Shown here one piece after another: positions 1-10,219 of a DNA stretch of 64,000 nucleotides. The translations under genes were made by a program, and so were the position numbers. A model generated the notes under the pieces. It made no database searches. It was not told where the DNA came from and saw only the letters and a program-made list of their open reading frames with translations. Origin of the DNA: Gonocerus acuteangulatus. Taxonomy: Eukaryota; Arthropoda; Insecta; Hemiptera; Coreidae. Location: the NCBI GenBank assembly GCA_946811695.1, contig OX328125.1, positions 50,185,185 through 50,249,184 of the forward strand. The letters run 5' to 3'. Numbering within the stretch: position 1 is the stretch's first letter; the number at the start of each line of letters is the position of its first letter.

Positions 1-301
1 TTTTATTTTATATTATTTATGTAAGATCAAAACCAACCAAGAACTGCTTCTATTCCTTTACTAACTAGTGAATGGATGTTATTGTATTTACATATTTTTT
101 TCTGATTTGTAAATTGTAAGTGTTGATGTATGTCTGCATATTTCAAGTGATTTTAAAGCATTTAAACATTTATTTATTTTACATATTTTGTCAAAACTCC
201 ATGTTTTTACATATTCTGCCATAAATACTTATTTTGGTTTTCTTTTTATTTTGTAATTGAGGGAATAAACGGAAAATCGAGAAAGAAAATAATACTTTAC
301 C
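1..301. other. AT-rich non-coding flank of hAT relic
   Basis: No gene seen. From about 70 the sequence matches the reverse complement of 40160-40460, so it is non-coding DNA of the same hAT family. Bases 20-60 (GATCAAAACC...CTTCTATTCCTTT) resemble 57176-57215 and 52605-52625, pieces of another dispersed repeat. Confidence 0.5.
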
Positions 302-692
302 CATTGAGTCTAGGTCACTATGTCTTTTCTAAATTCAAGAAGTAAAGGTGGCTGTATATATACCATATCAAGATTGGGTACAAAAGGCATGTTGTTAACT
401 GATAGCATTGCAATCGTACAAGGAGTAATAGAGAAAATCCAGGTTTTAGAAGGAGATACTGGGAAAAAATTAAAAAGGAAGTTAAAAGACAGTCTAGGAA
501 TAACCCTGGGTATAAAGATATCCATTTATTGTGGACATCCTCAGTGGCAAAACAGTAAGTAGATGTTAACAGTTGAGTTGAATCCTACAGAGATTGCACC
601 CTTCAAATAGGCACCAGTCACTTTAGTAGATGTTGAAAGATCATTCAGTTGCTTCGAAAATTTATTGAGATCAGACCGGTGTCATTTCACGA
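302..692 (+). pseudogene. hAT transposase C-terminal relic
   Basis: A broken hAT-family transposase fragment. An open stretch of about 80 codons from 320 ends in a stop near 560. After another stop, near 608, the reading continues with VDVERSFSCFENLLRSDR (about 630-683), the signature of the hAT C-terminal dimerisation domain. Stops make it non-functional. The AT-rich flank at about 60-300 and this coding part match, in reverse orientation, the relic at about 38850-40460, so both copies are one hAT family. The match breaks off near 690, where a different repeat begins. Family call is from the motif; the rest of the transposase is not present. Confidence 0.75.
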
Positions 693-1315
693 AGATGGCG
701 TTTGGGGCTAAATTCGCGCAAAAAAAATCGTAACGCTTACGTTTTTGACTTCATAAGCTTGTAAGTACTCGTTTTATAGGCTTCTTGGGCTAGGAAAACG
801 AATGAAACCATTTTCAAGGCGATAGATTTAACCGTGTTCGAAAAAATTGGAAAAATAGTTTTCGACTACCGTTTTTGGTTTGGGTACTTAGAATCATGAG
901 ATTCAGTTGAAACATTTTCTGCATGTTCTACTTTCATTAAAACTAATATGTTGAAATTTTTGTTACGTTTGGAGTTTAGGAAGGGTTAGAATAAAATATT
1001 TTATTCACAGACATAAAAAGTTTTGGTAACTTTGTATACTTTCCTTAATATTTCGAAAAAGGTTGAGAATATTGGCAAACGGAGAGTCACCATGCTAAAG
1101 CTTACTAAATGTTCTACAAAAATGGTTCTGATGAAAGTTTTGATTAGGCGATGTCAATCGGAGAAATAAGTGCTTAAAATTTGAAGTAATTGATTTCGTT
1201 TATTCGAACGGTTCTTATTGTTAGTTTTTATTCTTTGTTGTTTTTTCATTGCTTATAGTTGGATAATGTATTTGACAATAAAACAGATTAATTAAAATAA
1301 GAAAAACAATTCATT
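690..1315 (+). repeat. Hairpin-ended repeat family, body of copy 1
   Basis: Non-coding. Aligns by eye with the body of the copy at 50998-52689 (compare 700-900 with 52030-52220) and, reversed, with 56380-56600. Shared landmarks are the AAATTCG(C/T)G stretch followed by an A-run and AATCG, then ACGAATGAAACCATTTT. The matching 3' end lies at 2630-2697, so this copy seems split by about 1.3 kb of other sequence. No open frame supports a protein. Confidence 0.6.
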
Positions 1316-2131
1316 GTTAAAAATATATCAGGCTGTACCGTATGAAATGTCAGTTTTGGATTTGCCGATTTCCTTCAAATGTCTTGAAACATTAAGGAAA
1401 TATGTTCCTTAATTCCTTCCCTAGTGTCTTAAACACTAGGGAATATGTTCTTTGGCATATTCCCTAGTGTTTTCAATTGCTTATAGTAGTCAAATGTATT
1501 TGCCAATAAAACAGGATACGTTTGATGTTATTTTTCGTCGCTGGGATAGTATTTTTAGATGGAACGGCATTTTTCTCCAGCGGTGGTACTCCTCCTCACT
1601 TCTTCCCGGAATATTACGACGGATTCATCTCCATCTTCTTCAGAATGTTCACGGGGTCAGTGCCCGTACAAACATAAGGTCCGCAGGATATTTACCTGCT
1701 AAGAGTTAATCCTCAAGAGCTGTAAATATACCCCAGGTATCTGCCGACACAAATACAAAGCCTAGGCGGAGAGCACCCCAAAAACACAGATCCAAACATA
1801 GGTTATATACTAAATATTCATAAAGACTACTTAGTTGTAACCCGATTCATCAATTAGCAATCAATAGTTTTCAACACTAAACATTGATAAAAAGTATTTA
1901 AGTAGAAAAAAAACAAGATTCATCAAGACTTGTTTTTGGTCCATTTTTTATCTACTCCATAGACTTAATAAGGTATATTATTCTATATATTGACTCGTTA
2001 TTCGTCAAGACATGTTATTTGTCCTTCTGTATCTACTAGATAGGCTTTATTCGGCATATTATTCTATATAGGCTATATTAGGCAGGGTATTCTACTCAAT
2101 CTTTCTTGTACTTCTTCTTGATCCTTCTGTA
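1316..2131. other. No gene seen; short palindromes and degenerate repeats
   Basis: AT-rich non-coding DNA interrupting the surrounding repeat. At 1395-1475 short palindromes cluster (CCCTAGTGT...ACACTAGGG, and GGAATATG...CATATTCC). At 1925-2110 and again at 2399-2460 a degenerate unit recurs (ATCTACTAGATAGGCTTTATT-like). An open stretch near 1452-1709 has no recognisable protein features and I do not call it a gene. Confidence 0.4.
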
Positions 2132-2398
2132 CATGGGCGTATATAGAAAACAATTTCGGGTGGGGCTGGGAAAATTTCGAGGGGGGGGGGCTGAGACCAT
2201 TTCCAGGGTATGGAATACTAAATATTTAGAGCTTGGAATAGTTTTAGGCAATTAAAACGCTATTAAACGTAAAATAAAATATGTTTTATGAACTAAGTGA
2301 TCTTATTTAATTTATTTTTAAGGGTTTTACGACAAGTTTTTATCATCAATTCAAAATTTCGGGAGGGGCTGCAGCCCCCCCCCTCATATACGCCCATG
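2132..2398. mobile_element. hAT-type MITE, 267 bp
   Basis: Terminal inverted repeats CATGGGCGTATAT at both ends, continuing into G-rich/C-rich subterminal sequence with GCTGCAGCCCC on the right. Flanked by near-identical 8-bp target duplications CTTCTGTA (2124-2131) and CTTCTATA (2399-2406). An 8-bp duplication is typical of hAT elements. No coding capacity. A related, left-truncated copy lies at 56950-57172. Confidence 0.8.
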
Positions 2399-2629
2399 CT
2401 TCTATATCCACTAGAAAGGCTTTATTAGGCATATTTTGTATTGATTTATAGAGCTTTACTTTACAATGAGAGCCGGATTGTGTAATTTCCACTTCTGTGT
2501 ATAAGTTAGCTACTGTCGGTCTCCCTGACGCCTTAATATCACTTTTATTCGAGATGTTCGAGAGGATTTTGACAATTTTCACGAGATATATAAAAAAAAT
2601 GACTTTATTTCTTTTCTAAGCTTATCAAA

Positions 2630-2697
2630 TGGCACTAGGTACATGAACGGAACCGCGCTAAGATGATGCAGTTCCTGCGAGTCGGACTTTTTTAATA
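2630..2697 (+). repeat. 3' end of hairpin-ended repeat copy 1
   Basis: Carries the conserved 3' end: ACGGAACCGCGCTAAGATGA, then a GCAG/CTGC hairpin, then GTCGGACTTTTTT. The same end occurs at 52640-52689 and, reversed, at 55912-55980. Confidence 0.65.
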
Positions 2698-2907
2698 TTT
2701 ATATTGATTACGGAGGTCGCCAAAGCAGCGATTCGCTCTTTTCCAAATATTGGTGGTAGAAACCACAAACCAATTATAGTTATAAAAATCATAAATATTA
2801 TTAGTGGAGATGGAGATAGTTAGCAGTTGCAGTAATACGAAGACAAGGTATGGTTGGGATTTGGCTAGGAGAAAAAAACGTCAGACCTTCAGGAAGAAAC
2901 CTGTATT

Positions 2908-2950
2908 GGACGTTTCGGCTGCACTTTGACAGCCTTCTTCAGCTAAAAAA
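2908..2950 (-). ncRNA. Hammerhead-ribozyme-like core (Penelope-type remnant)
   Basis: On the minus strand the sequence reads TTTTTTAGCTGAAGAAGGCT, an A-rich loop, then GCAGCCGAAACGTCC. It has the order CTGANGA, stem II (GGCTG/CAGCC, imperfect), GAAA, ACGTC of a minimal hammerhead. Similar cores lie on the plus strand at 20819-20860 and 57298-57342. Hammerheads of this compact kind are known from Penelope-like elements. An extra A follows CTGANGA in all three copies, so catalytic activity is not assured. Confidence 0.45.
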
Positions 2951-3049
2951 ATATATACAACTTATAAGTAAAAAAAAAAACAGGGAGAAATGTGCGTAGT
3001 ATATACATCATGACAATAAATTTGAACCAATCTTATTTTTAAACAATAC

Positions 3050-3180
3050 AAAACTAACATTATTAAACTAATAACTAACATTATTTATAATAATCAATAA
3101 AAATATATTCACTTATAGAATAGATTGATTTTCTCATAATATAAAAATGTTTAATAATGTTAGTTTTGTACTGTTTATAC
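3050..3180. repeat. Imperfect inverted repeat
   Basis: AATACAAAACTAACATTATT at about 3047 is mirrored by AATAATGTTAGTTTTGTA at about 3154, with AT-rich sequence between. Probably a small foldback element or scar; no terminal motif allows family assignment. Confidence 0.4.
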
Positions 3181-3189
3181 TGTATAGAC

Positions 3190-3475
3190 AACAAGGGCCA
3201 AGAGGGGCAGATACTGTAGAGGTATCTGATTCTTGGTCATACGGCACACTAGGGAAATAGTGTTGTCGGTACTATGCTCCAGCCGCCTGATTTCCCCTTT
3301 GCAGGTACCCATTAATTAATTAAAGGTTGGGTGAGCCCAGGAACGATCAATTCCAACCCTCAAAAGATGTCACTAGAAGATAAAAATCTTTAGTGCACGC
3401 TCGGGTTTTGAACTCGGGTCCTCCAGTTCATTAGTCGAGTGCTCTACCACTGAGCTAACCTCGCCCCCTTAAATA
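3190..3475 (-). repeat. tRNA-derived SINE, family A
   Basis: The minus strand begins GGGGGCGAGGTTAGCTCAGT, continues with GGTAGAGCAC, and has a B-box-like stretch GAGTTCAAAACCC: a tRNA-like head with pol III A and B boxes. A body of about 200 bp follows. The same head occurs on the plus strand at 63103-63197. It is not a functional tRNA gene: the acceptor stem does not close and the sequence runs on into the SINE body. Confidence 0.75.
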
Positions 3476-3720
3476 TAATGCAAATTATGGATTCTTTCAT
3501 TTTTAACAGCTTGTGCTCAGCCATATCTCAGTTTGGAAATGCCCACTGTAGTAGATTTGCCTTCCTTAGGTTGGGCAGTAGAATTTTAATTATAACCAGT
3601 GCTCTTCAAGCATCATTTGGTGTTAATTAGTCCGTCGAGCAGTGTTAATAAAGAGACTAGTTATTTAAAACGTTTTTATTGATTGATTTTCTGTTGTTAT
3701 ACAAAAATGTCATTAAGATA

Positions 3721-3884
3721 CCGTATAATGGGGTCACATTAGTCCAGTGTGGTGAAGTTGGTACAAACCTATACTGCTAGGATATTTTGATTTAACTGAG
3801 TCTGTTCGCTCTCAGACAAATATATAAGCAGTATAGGTTTCTACCAATTTCACCACACTGGACTAATGTGACACCATTATACGG
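3721..3884. mobile_element. Foldback MITE with TA target duplication
   Basis: Almost the whole element is two inverted arms of about 60 bp, starting CCGTATAATGGGGTCACATT, around a short loop. It is flanked by TA on both sides (3719-3720, 3885-3886), as in Tc1/mariner-type MITEs. No coding capacity. Confidence 0.75.
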
Positions 3885-4018
3885 TATTGGGTCACCTTTG
3901 AAAATAAATATTTTAATTTAGTTAATTTAATCAATAATTAAAGAGTCATATTCGGAAGCTGAAAAATAATTCCGAAACCTAAAATTTCCTGAAGTCCATC
4001 TAACAGTAAGATAATTTT

Positions 4019-5160
4019 GGTAATCGTGAATTTTAGGGTCCTCCTCACCGATTATTTTTACTGGTTGTTCTATGAGTTATTTTGATGCACTAAAGATGAA
4101 TTCATTAAAAAGAAAAAGTCGCTCTCAACTAGGAAAAAAGTTATTAAGCACTGAATTTCGCTGTTATGCAGATTATAAAAGCTAGCGTAAACAAGTGTAT
4201 GCACGGGTATGTAAAAGTTGGTAAAAAATAAATCTAATTTAAATTTATCATCAATTATTTAAATTTACCATTAGTTATTTATTCAGAAACATTTTTTTAA
4301 ATAATGAAACATTTTCCACATTTCTTATTTTGCTGTTGAAAAGTATTGTATAAAAGAAATCCCTTAATAATTAGCTAATGCCTTTATAATAAGCCCGCTC
4401 TGATAAGTGCGAAAAAGTCAGATAAGTTTACTTAATAATAATAATAATGAAGTTGCACAAATTTATAGCAATTATTCATGAGAGAATAATTATTAAAATT
4501 TTTAGTCGAAAATGTGCTTCTAACCAATTCCATTGATTGTGGAAAATGTGGTAAGAAATTAGAGTTCAATAGAAATAATCTTTCATTTCGCTGCCGAAAA
4601 TGAAAGATTAGAAGATGTCTAAGAGATAGGCTCAAGAAGAATGAAGTATTTATATTTTTGGTTTCAAGTATTTATATTTTATATTTATTTCGCATTATGG
4701 GCATACATGCTATGCGTTACCGCTCCCTCAAGAAGATATCAAAACTCTAGTCAATCCAATTCGTTAAAATGAATAGAATTTTATTAATTTTAGTGAGTTG
4801 GATTAACTAGAGTTCAGACATCTTCTTGAGCGAGCGGAAATGCATAGCATGTATGCCCCTAATGCGAAAGGTTACGACAGGCGAGGAGACCCTTAAAGTT
4901 TACTATTATTTTTCAACAAATAATTTATCCACATTTCAAATGAGAGTTATTTATTTCCCAATGCTACATCACTGTGCATGCGCTTCTTTACAAATATCAT
5001 TGTTTACCCTAGCTTTCCTAACCTGTATTACAGTGAACTTTAGAGCTTAATAATTTTTTTCCTAGTTGTGAGCAACTTATTCATGTTTAGAGCATCAAAA
5101 TACGTTACAGAATAACCGGTAAAAAAATCGGCGAGGAGGCCTCTAAACGTCACAATTACC
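4019..5160. mobile_element. Long foldback MITE (family F), 1.14 kb
   Basis: Starts GGTAATCGTG and ends CACAATTACC, with subterminal inverted repeats over roughly 130 bp. A perfect 8-bp duplication ATAATTTT flanks it (4011-4018, 5161-5168). The centre (about 4700-4860) is a large palindrome around TCTAGTCAATCCAA and TTGGATTAACTAGA, followed by CTTGAGCGAGCGGAAA. Related members: 33361-33914, a cluster at 24430-25605, and a partial copy at 53690-54117. No transposase seen. The 8-bp duplication fits hAT, MULE or Merlin elements; superfamily undecided. Confidence 0.8.
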
Positions 5161-5168
5161 ATAATTTT

Positions 5169-5542
5169 GAACTTCATAAGATTTGGCAATTTAAAAACAA
5201 AAATTTCCCCATTTTTTATGACCTTGTTATACTTTGAGAAAAAGTAATCAATTATTTTATTTAACTATTTATACACTAATAAATTAATTAACATGTTCAT
5301 TGACACAGTATTTTTCAGGATTCTGTTGTTGAGTGATTTGTGGCCTGGTTCGATCGCACGAATCTGAGTCCTAGGTAATAAATCAGCAACCTTCGAATTT
5401 GCACACAGTACGCAGACAAGCACAATTAATGAAAGTTGACATCCTAGGAATAGCACAAACTATTTGTTGCCTCGTAGTTGGCAGTAAAAGTCTTAATAAA
5501 GTGTCATATTCTTAAGCTCAAAAATAATTCCAAGAACTAAAA
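5169..5542. other. 3' flank of ankyrin gene, nothing seen
   Basis: Non-coding on both strands as far as I can see. It lies downstream of the minus-strand ankyrin gene and probably includes its 3' UTR; I see no clear AATAAA on that strand close to the stop. Confidence 0.4.
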
Positions 5543-7273
5543 TCATTCACTGAAATCAAGCAGAAGATAATTTTTCACCTCAACAGATACGGCCATGTTT
5601 AAGAATGTTTCTTTCGACTGACCAACTGGTACTCTTGACCCAGCTCTGATAAGATTAATTACGGCTTCAGGCTTGTCGTGTGACACAGCATAATGCAAAG
5701 GAGTCCTCAATTTGGCATCCAATGCATTTATTTCAGCACCTTTTTGAAGTAAAATGTTAATAATGTCCAAATTACCTAATGCCGCTGCTTCATGCAATGC
5801 TCTGTGATAAAAGTAGTCAGTAGAGTTAACATCTGCTCCACCCTCAATTAGCATCTTGACAATTCCAATGTCGCCTTTTCTTATGGCTTCTATTAATGGA
5901 ATTTTATCAGATGAAGATTTCTTCACAGGATTGACATCAGCTCCCACCTCAATCAGAGTCTTAATAAGTTGTAGGTTCCCATCCCTTATAGCAGAGAGCA
6001 ATAGGTTGGGTTCTCTGTTACCTACTTTATTAATATTAACCCCAGCCGCTACTAATGTTTTTAATGTTCCCATGTCCTGAGCATTTATAGCGGCTGTAAG
6101 TGGAGTTTCGTGATTGTAATTTTCACATCCTAAATCAGCTCCTTCAGATATCAAATATTCGGCGGCAGCGGTACACTTGTTATTGATTGCTAAATGTAAT
6201 GGAGTATTTTTCTTGAAATCTAAAGAATCAATCGACGCACAATAACGCAAAAAGATTTCAATTATTTCATAATGACCATGACATGCGGCAACATGTATTG
6301 GTTCAAATCCAGATTTGTTACGTACATTTACAGAAGCTCCTCGCTTTATCAGCAAGTCAGCAATTCTTGTATACCCTTTGGCTGCAGTTAAATGGAGCAA
6401 TGTTGAAAATTCTTGATAGCTTTTATTTACATTAGCACCATATTTTATCAATAACTTAACAAGTTCTTCCGAGTTTGCCTCAACTGCAATTTGAATTAAT
6501 GTTCTCTTGTGTGACAATTGGTTATCAACATTCCTGGTCCTTTCGAGAAGTATTTCAGCAGTTAAATGATGATTATTGAGGACAGCTAGCCAAAGAGGAG
6601 TATATCCGTCATAACAGATGGCAAAATGCCAGGCTCCTCGATTTAGTAAAACTTCGAGTGCTTCAACATGACCTTTTGAAGCAGCTTTGTGAGTAGGGGT
6701 TTCTCCTTTCTCATTTCGTTCATTAATATTAAATTCCAAATCCAAATCCAAAAGCATATTAATGAGTTTTACCTTATTTGAAGACGCAGCCAAATGTAAT
6801 AAACCTTTGTCTTTCCCAAAGGAACTGAGTACTTTAATTAATTGTCTAGGAATAATAGGGAGGTTGCAATTGTCCTCAATGCAAAAGACAAGGATATCGT
6901 ATAAGATGGAAATAGAAAAATCAAATTTTGCTTTAAGTAACTCATGAAAGCTGTTCCAATCATTATCTTCCAGTTGATTGTCATTTAAAAACTGAAGTCT
7001 TTCAATAAAAGATACTTCTTTCTGAGCTAAACCAAAAACAAGAAGTAGCAATTGATACTGGCATTCAGAAATCTGAGTAAGAAGATCAGTGTCACCAGAA
7101 ATAGTTTTTTGAAGAATCCAAGGAATTGCAGCTGAAATTTTAATCGCTAAATTTTGGTCAGTGCTCTCCAGTTCAGTATTCAACTTGGAAGTCAAAGCAG
7201 ATTCATCATTCGGAACTTTCAAAAATTCTTCTTCTCCAACAATAACAATAGAAGATTCTTCATCAATAGACAT
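5543..7273 (-). CDS. Ankyrin-repeat protein, 576 aa
   Basis: A single uninterrupted frame of 576 codons. Residues from about 150 to 560 form about 12 ankyrin repeats with the usual TPLHxAA...LLxxGA pattern, for example TPLHLAINNK, ALHEAAALGN and TPLHYAVSHD. Ankyrin stacks are protein-binding scaffolds; no enzyme domain, transmembrane segment or signal peptide is visible. The first 150 residues are acidic, probably helical, and not recognised. The start MSIDEESS is the first ATG, and the minus strand just upstream reads TTTTTCTTTTTAG, a good splice acceptor, so a 5' UTR exon probably lies further upstream. The conserved frame and lack of stops argue for a host gene rather than a transposon relic. 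Partner and pathway unknown. Confidence 0.85.
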   Translation of the reverse strand: MSIDEESSIVIVGEEEFLKVPNDESALTSKLNTELESTDQNLAIKISAAIPWILQKTISGDTDLLTQISECQYQLLLLVFGLAQKEVSFIERLQFLNDNQLEDNDWNSFHELLKAKFDFSISILYDILVFCIEDNCNLPIIPRQLIKVLSSFGKDKGLLHLAASSNKVKLINMLLDLDLEFNINERNEKGETPTHKAASKGHVEALEVLLNRGAWHFAICYDGYTPLWLAVLNNHHLTAEILLERTRNVDNQLSHKRTLIQIAVEANSEELVKLLIKYGANVNKSYQEFSTLLHLTAAKGYTRIADLLIKRGASVNVRNKSGFEPIHVAACHGHYEIIEIFLRYCASIDSLDFKKNTPLHLAINNKCTAAAEYLISEGADLGCENYNHETPLTAAINAQDMGTLKTLVAAGVNINKVGNREPNLLLSAIRDGNLQLIKTLIEVGADVNPVKKSSSDKIPLIEAIRKGDIGIVKMLIEGGADVNSTDYFYHRALHEAAALGNLDIINILLQKGAEINALDAKLRTPLHYAVSHDKPEAVINLIRAGSRVPVGQSKETFLNMAVSVEVKNYLLLDFSE

Positions 7274-7465
7274 CTAAAAAGAAAAATAATCGACATTTAC
7301 ACAGCCGTACATTAATAAATAAATAAAAATATATGGTGTGGTATAACTTTAAAGATGGCTCTGTAAATGTAAATCTGATACTTGTAAATTAATAAAAATT
7401 AAAGTTCATTTTTTGTATATATTAAATTTTTTATATCATTCGTAGTTAATAATAAATGGACATTA
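7274..7465. other. 5' flank of ankyrin gene
   Basis: AT-rich. Expected to hold the upstream splice signals and perhaps the promoter of the minus-strand ankyrin gene, but no TATA box or initiator can be singled out. Bases 7440-7460 (CGTAGTTAATAATAAATGGA) match the tail of SINE family B. Confidence 0.35.
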
Positions 7466-7470
7466 ATATT

Positions 7471-7527
<57 letters not shown>
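7466..7527. repeat. (AT)n microsatellite
   Basis: About 60 bp of uninterrupted alternating A and T, directly after the tail motif of SINE family B. Confidence 0.95.
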
Positions 7528-7530
<3 letters not shown>

Positions 7531-10219
7531 TGTATATTATTTTATATACAGAGGGAGAGGGGCCGACTTATCCAAATTTCTACTATTACTCGATGGAGGG
7601 AAATAATAATTAACAATGACCTGTGCTGGTTAAACTGATGTTATTGGTAACCTATAGATAACAGGCTATCTCTAGGTTATCTGTGTATTGACACTGGTCC
7701 AGTGTCAAGAAACAATATACTTTGATTACTTATCAATTGATGAATAACATATAGTATGACGGGAACCATGCTATAATAAACTGCACAAAATTATATAGTA
7801 GCGTTAATTTTGATGATACATTATTTTACGCAATAAAATACCAACTTATCTGCCGTGAGGAAGCACGGATATTCAGCTATATATAATATAATGTTCATGA
7901 TTATAATATATTTTATTTATTTTATAGATCACGGACAATTAATTACTAAATTATCATTTCATTATTTTATAAAATTTCATCAGGAGCAGATCACCATTGC
8001 TGTGGAACTGGTCAGGTAAATAAAAAAAAAAATAGTGAATTTACCTATTTATTTATTTATGGAGCTCCACAACAGTAAAGTGATTTGCAATTAGTAAATT
8101 AACATTTGTGTATAATTATATTTTTTTCAAAAAATGTTAACTCTCTAATCAATTAGATGTAATCCAACCTATTTTTGTTTTTTCTTATTGTAAGACATTT
8201 TTATGTATTTCCATTAAAAACTTTTTTTTTTCTTTTTTTTTTTTTTTTTTTTTTACTTTGTCCTCAATTTCTGGTGAAAGGTGAAAAAAAAAACTATGAT
8301 TTTCTTGAGATTTTTAGATATCATCTCAAATATCTTGAAACCTCTAGATCTCTCGAATATTCTTATGCAATTTTTGTGATAGCCATGTCAGTCTGAGAAA
8401 GCAGCAATTAAAAATCAAAAGTGCTGGTTTGTTCCATTTAATGTGTTTTTTATATGTTTTCTCAGTTTGTTTATTTTTTATTATTATTATTTAACAGCAA
8501 CATGAATTTTTCACTAAAACAAAGCAAGGAAATGAGAAAGGTGTTTGTAAAAGAGTATTCCTTAAGAATGAGTGTAGTCGAAAAGGAAGAGTGAGTAATT
8601 TCCGTTTAGAGTAAATTTGCCAGTTTGCTGTGCATCATGGCACCTAAAATCTTGCTTTTCATCAGAGATTTCATTGGATTAGGAGATTGAATTTTTCAGG
8701 AAAGATCAAAACAAAATATTAACTGTTTTCAAATGACATTAAAAATAAAGAAAGAAAACGCCCAAAGATGATGCGAGTAGGGCTTGTACTATCATTTATA
8801 GAACCCCACTGGATAAGAACTTCATGAAATGGAAAGTATTTTTGAAATATTTAACCACGACTTCAGACTGACATAACCCTCTACTATAGTTATTACAATC
8901 TACAGACTAGAAAAAGTTGTGATATGCATACTTTTTTTTTATTTAAGACAACAAACAGCTAAGTCTACAGTAAATTAGAGATCTATTATAATGCATCATT
9001 TCTTCACTTAAAGTAACTAAGCTCAGGCAAGTCAAATAACTATGAAAAACTACCAATGTTAAAATCAAATCCATTATTTTATTTCTTACGATACATGATG
9101 CTGTGAAAATATATATGGCTCCAACAAAAGGGTACTACTTATTAAACCACTAATTACACAGGAAACCATACCACCATACATACACGGATAGAGCAACTGG
9201 GTTCAAATGCAAGATAAGTTAACTACTTTTTCTAGAGTAAAAGATTTAAAAAGGATCATAGCCATTTCGCTTTTTTGGAACTTGAGGAATCAATTTCCAA
9301 ATAACAAAAGTACTATACACACGATTGAAGTCTCACAATCATCAAAGAGGGTGTTGACAGTGTAATCATTGATAACAGTGGATCTAAAAATAGCCAACTA
9401 CATAAGTATTTGAAGATCAGCAAAAACATTTATTGCAAACTACGAGGAATATTTGTAATTATTTTATATAGACTAAAGCTGTTCTTTTAACACATATTCA
9501 CATCATATTCAGAAAATAAAACTAATAAAATTATTGGCAGTTGAATTATTTCAGAATAATAAAAGGACCAGTTTATTTTATTTAAAAAAAAAAAGAAAGA
9601 AAAAAGAAGACTTCTTTAAAATTAACATAAGTGATTCATCTCACTTTTTCATCCAAAAGTTTAATCATGAAGAATTATATTTTCAATAAGTTATGTCATT
9701 AGATGAGTTTGACAAGCGTTGACATATTCTTTCTTTTCATTGTAGCAGAATTTATATACAAAGATTTCTGCATAAAAGCCATGACATTAAAAATCATTTA
9801 CTTTTTAAATTACTTTTAAAAAGATATGTAATAGGTACCAATCATTTAAAAATGAGGTAAAGAAAATAAAATTAAAAAAAAAAAGATACCATGTCATAAC
9901 AACTCTTACTCATGTTTTCAATAAAAAAGAATTGAATAAAAAAATAGATTCGTTTACCTTAGAATGAATTAAAAAATAAAAACTATAACAGAATATACCC
10001 TATCAAGGAAGAAAATAACTTAAAAATATTTAACCACCCGACTTCAATAAATATTATAACACAATACGTCGAAGATAGCCGAAAATGCACGATTCATCCT
10101 GAAGTGGTTCAGTAGAACAGCGCTCTCTTTTCAAAAACTGCCGCTTTTGAAATCGATAAGAGAAATCTTGCAAGTTGTAGGGCTGATATCGAGCGGTGAC
10201 GTCAAAAGAAGTGGCACGG
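7528..10219. other. Intergenic AT-rich DNA, no gene seen
   Basis: About 2.7 kb between the divergent ankyrin and MADF-BESS genes. It contains a T-run around 8221-8254, A-runs, and at 7640-7690 scraps resembling SINE family B (AACCTATAGATAAC). At 8505-8595 a short frame MNFSLKQSKEMRKVF follows a possible acceptor (TTATTTAACAG), but it has no recognisable features and I do not call it a gene. Confidence 0.5.

Noticed and set aside
3390..3475. Possible tRNA gene on the minus strand
   Set aside because: It has A and B boxes, but the 3' half of the acceptor stem does not pair with the 5' half and the sequence runs on into a SINE body.
5856..6080. Plus-strand open frames inside the ankyrin gene
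   Set aside because: Antisense to a well-supported ankyrin-repeat coding region; no features of their own.
8505..8598. Possible small exon MNFSLKQSKEMRKVF
   Set aside because: It follows a fair acceptor sequence, but there is no recognisable protein family and no partner exon.
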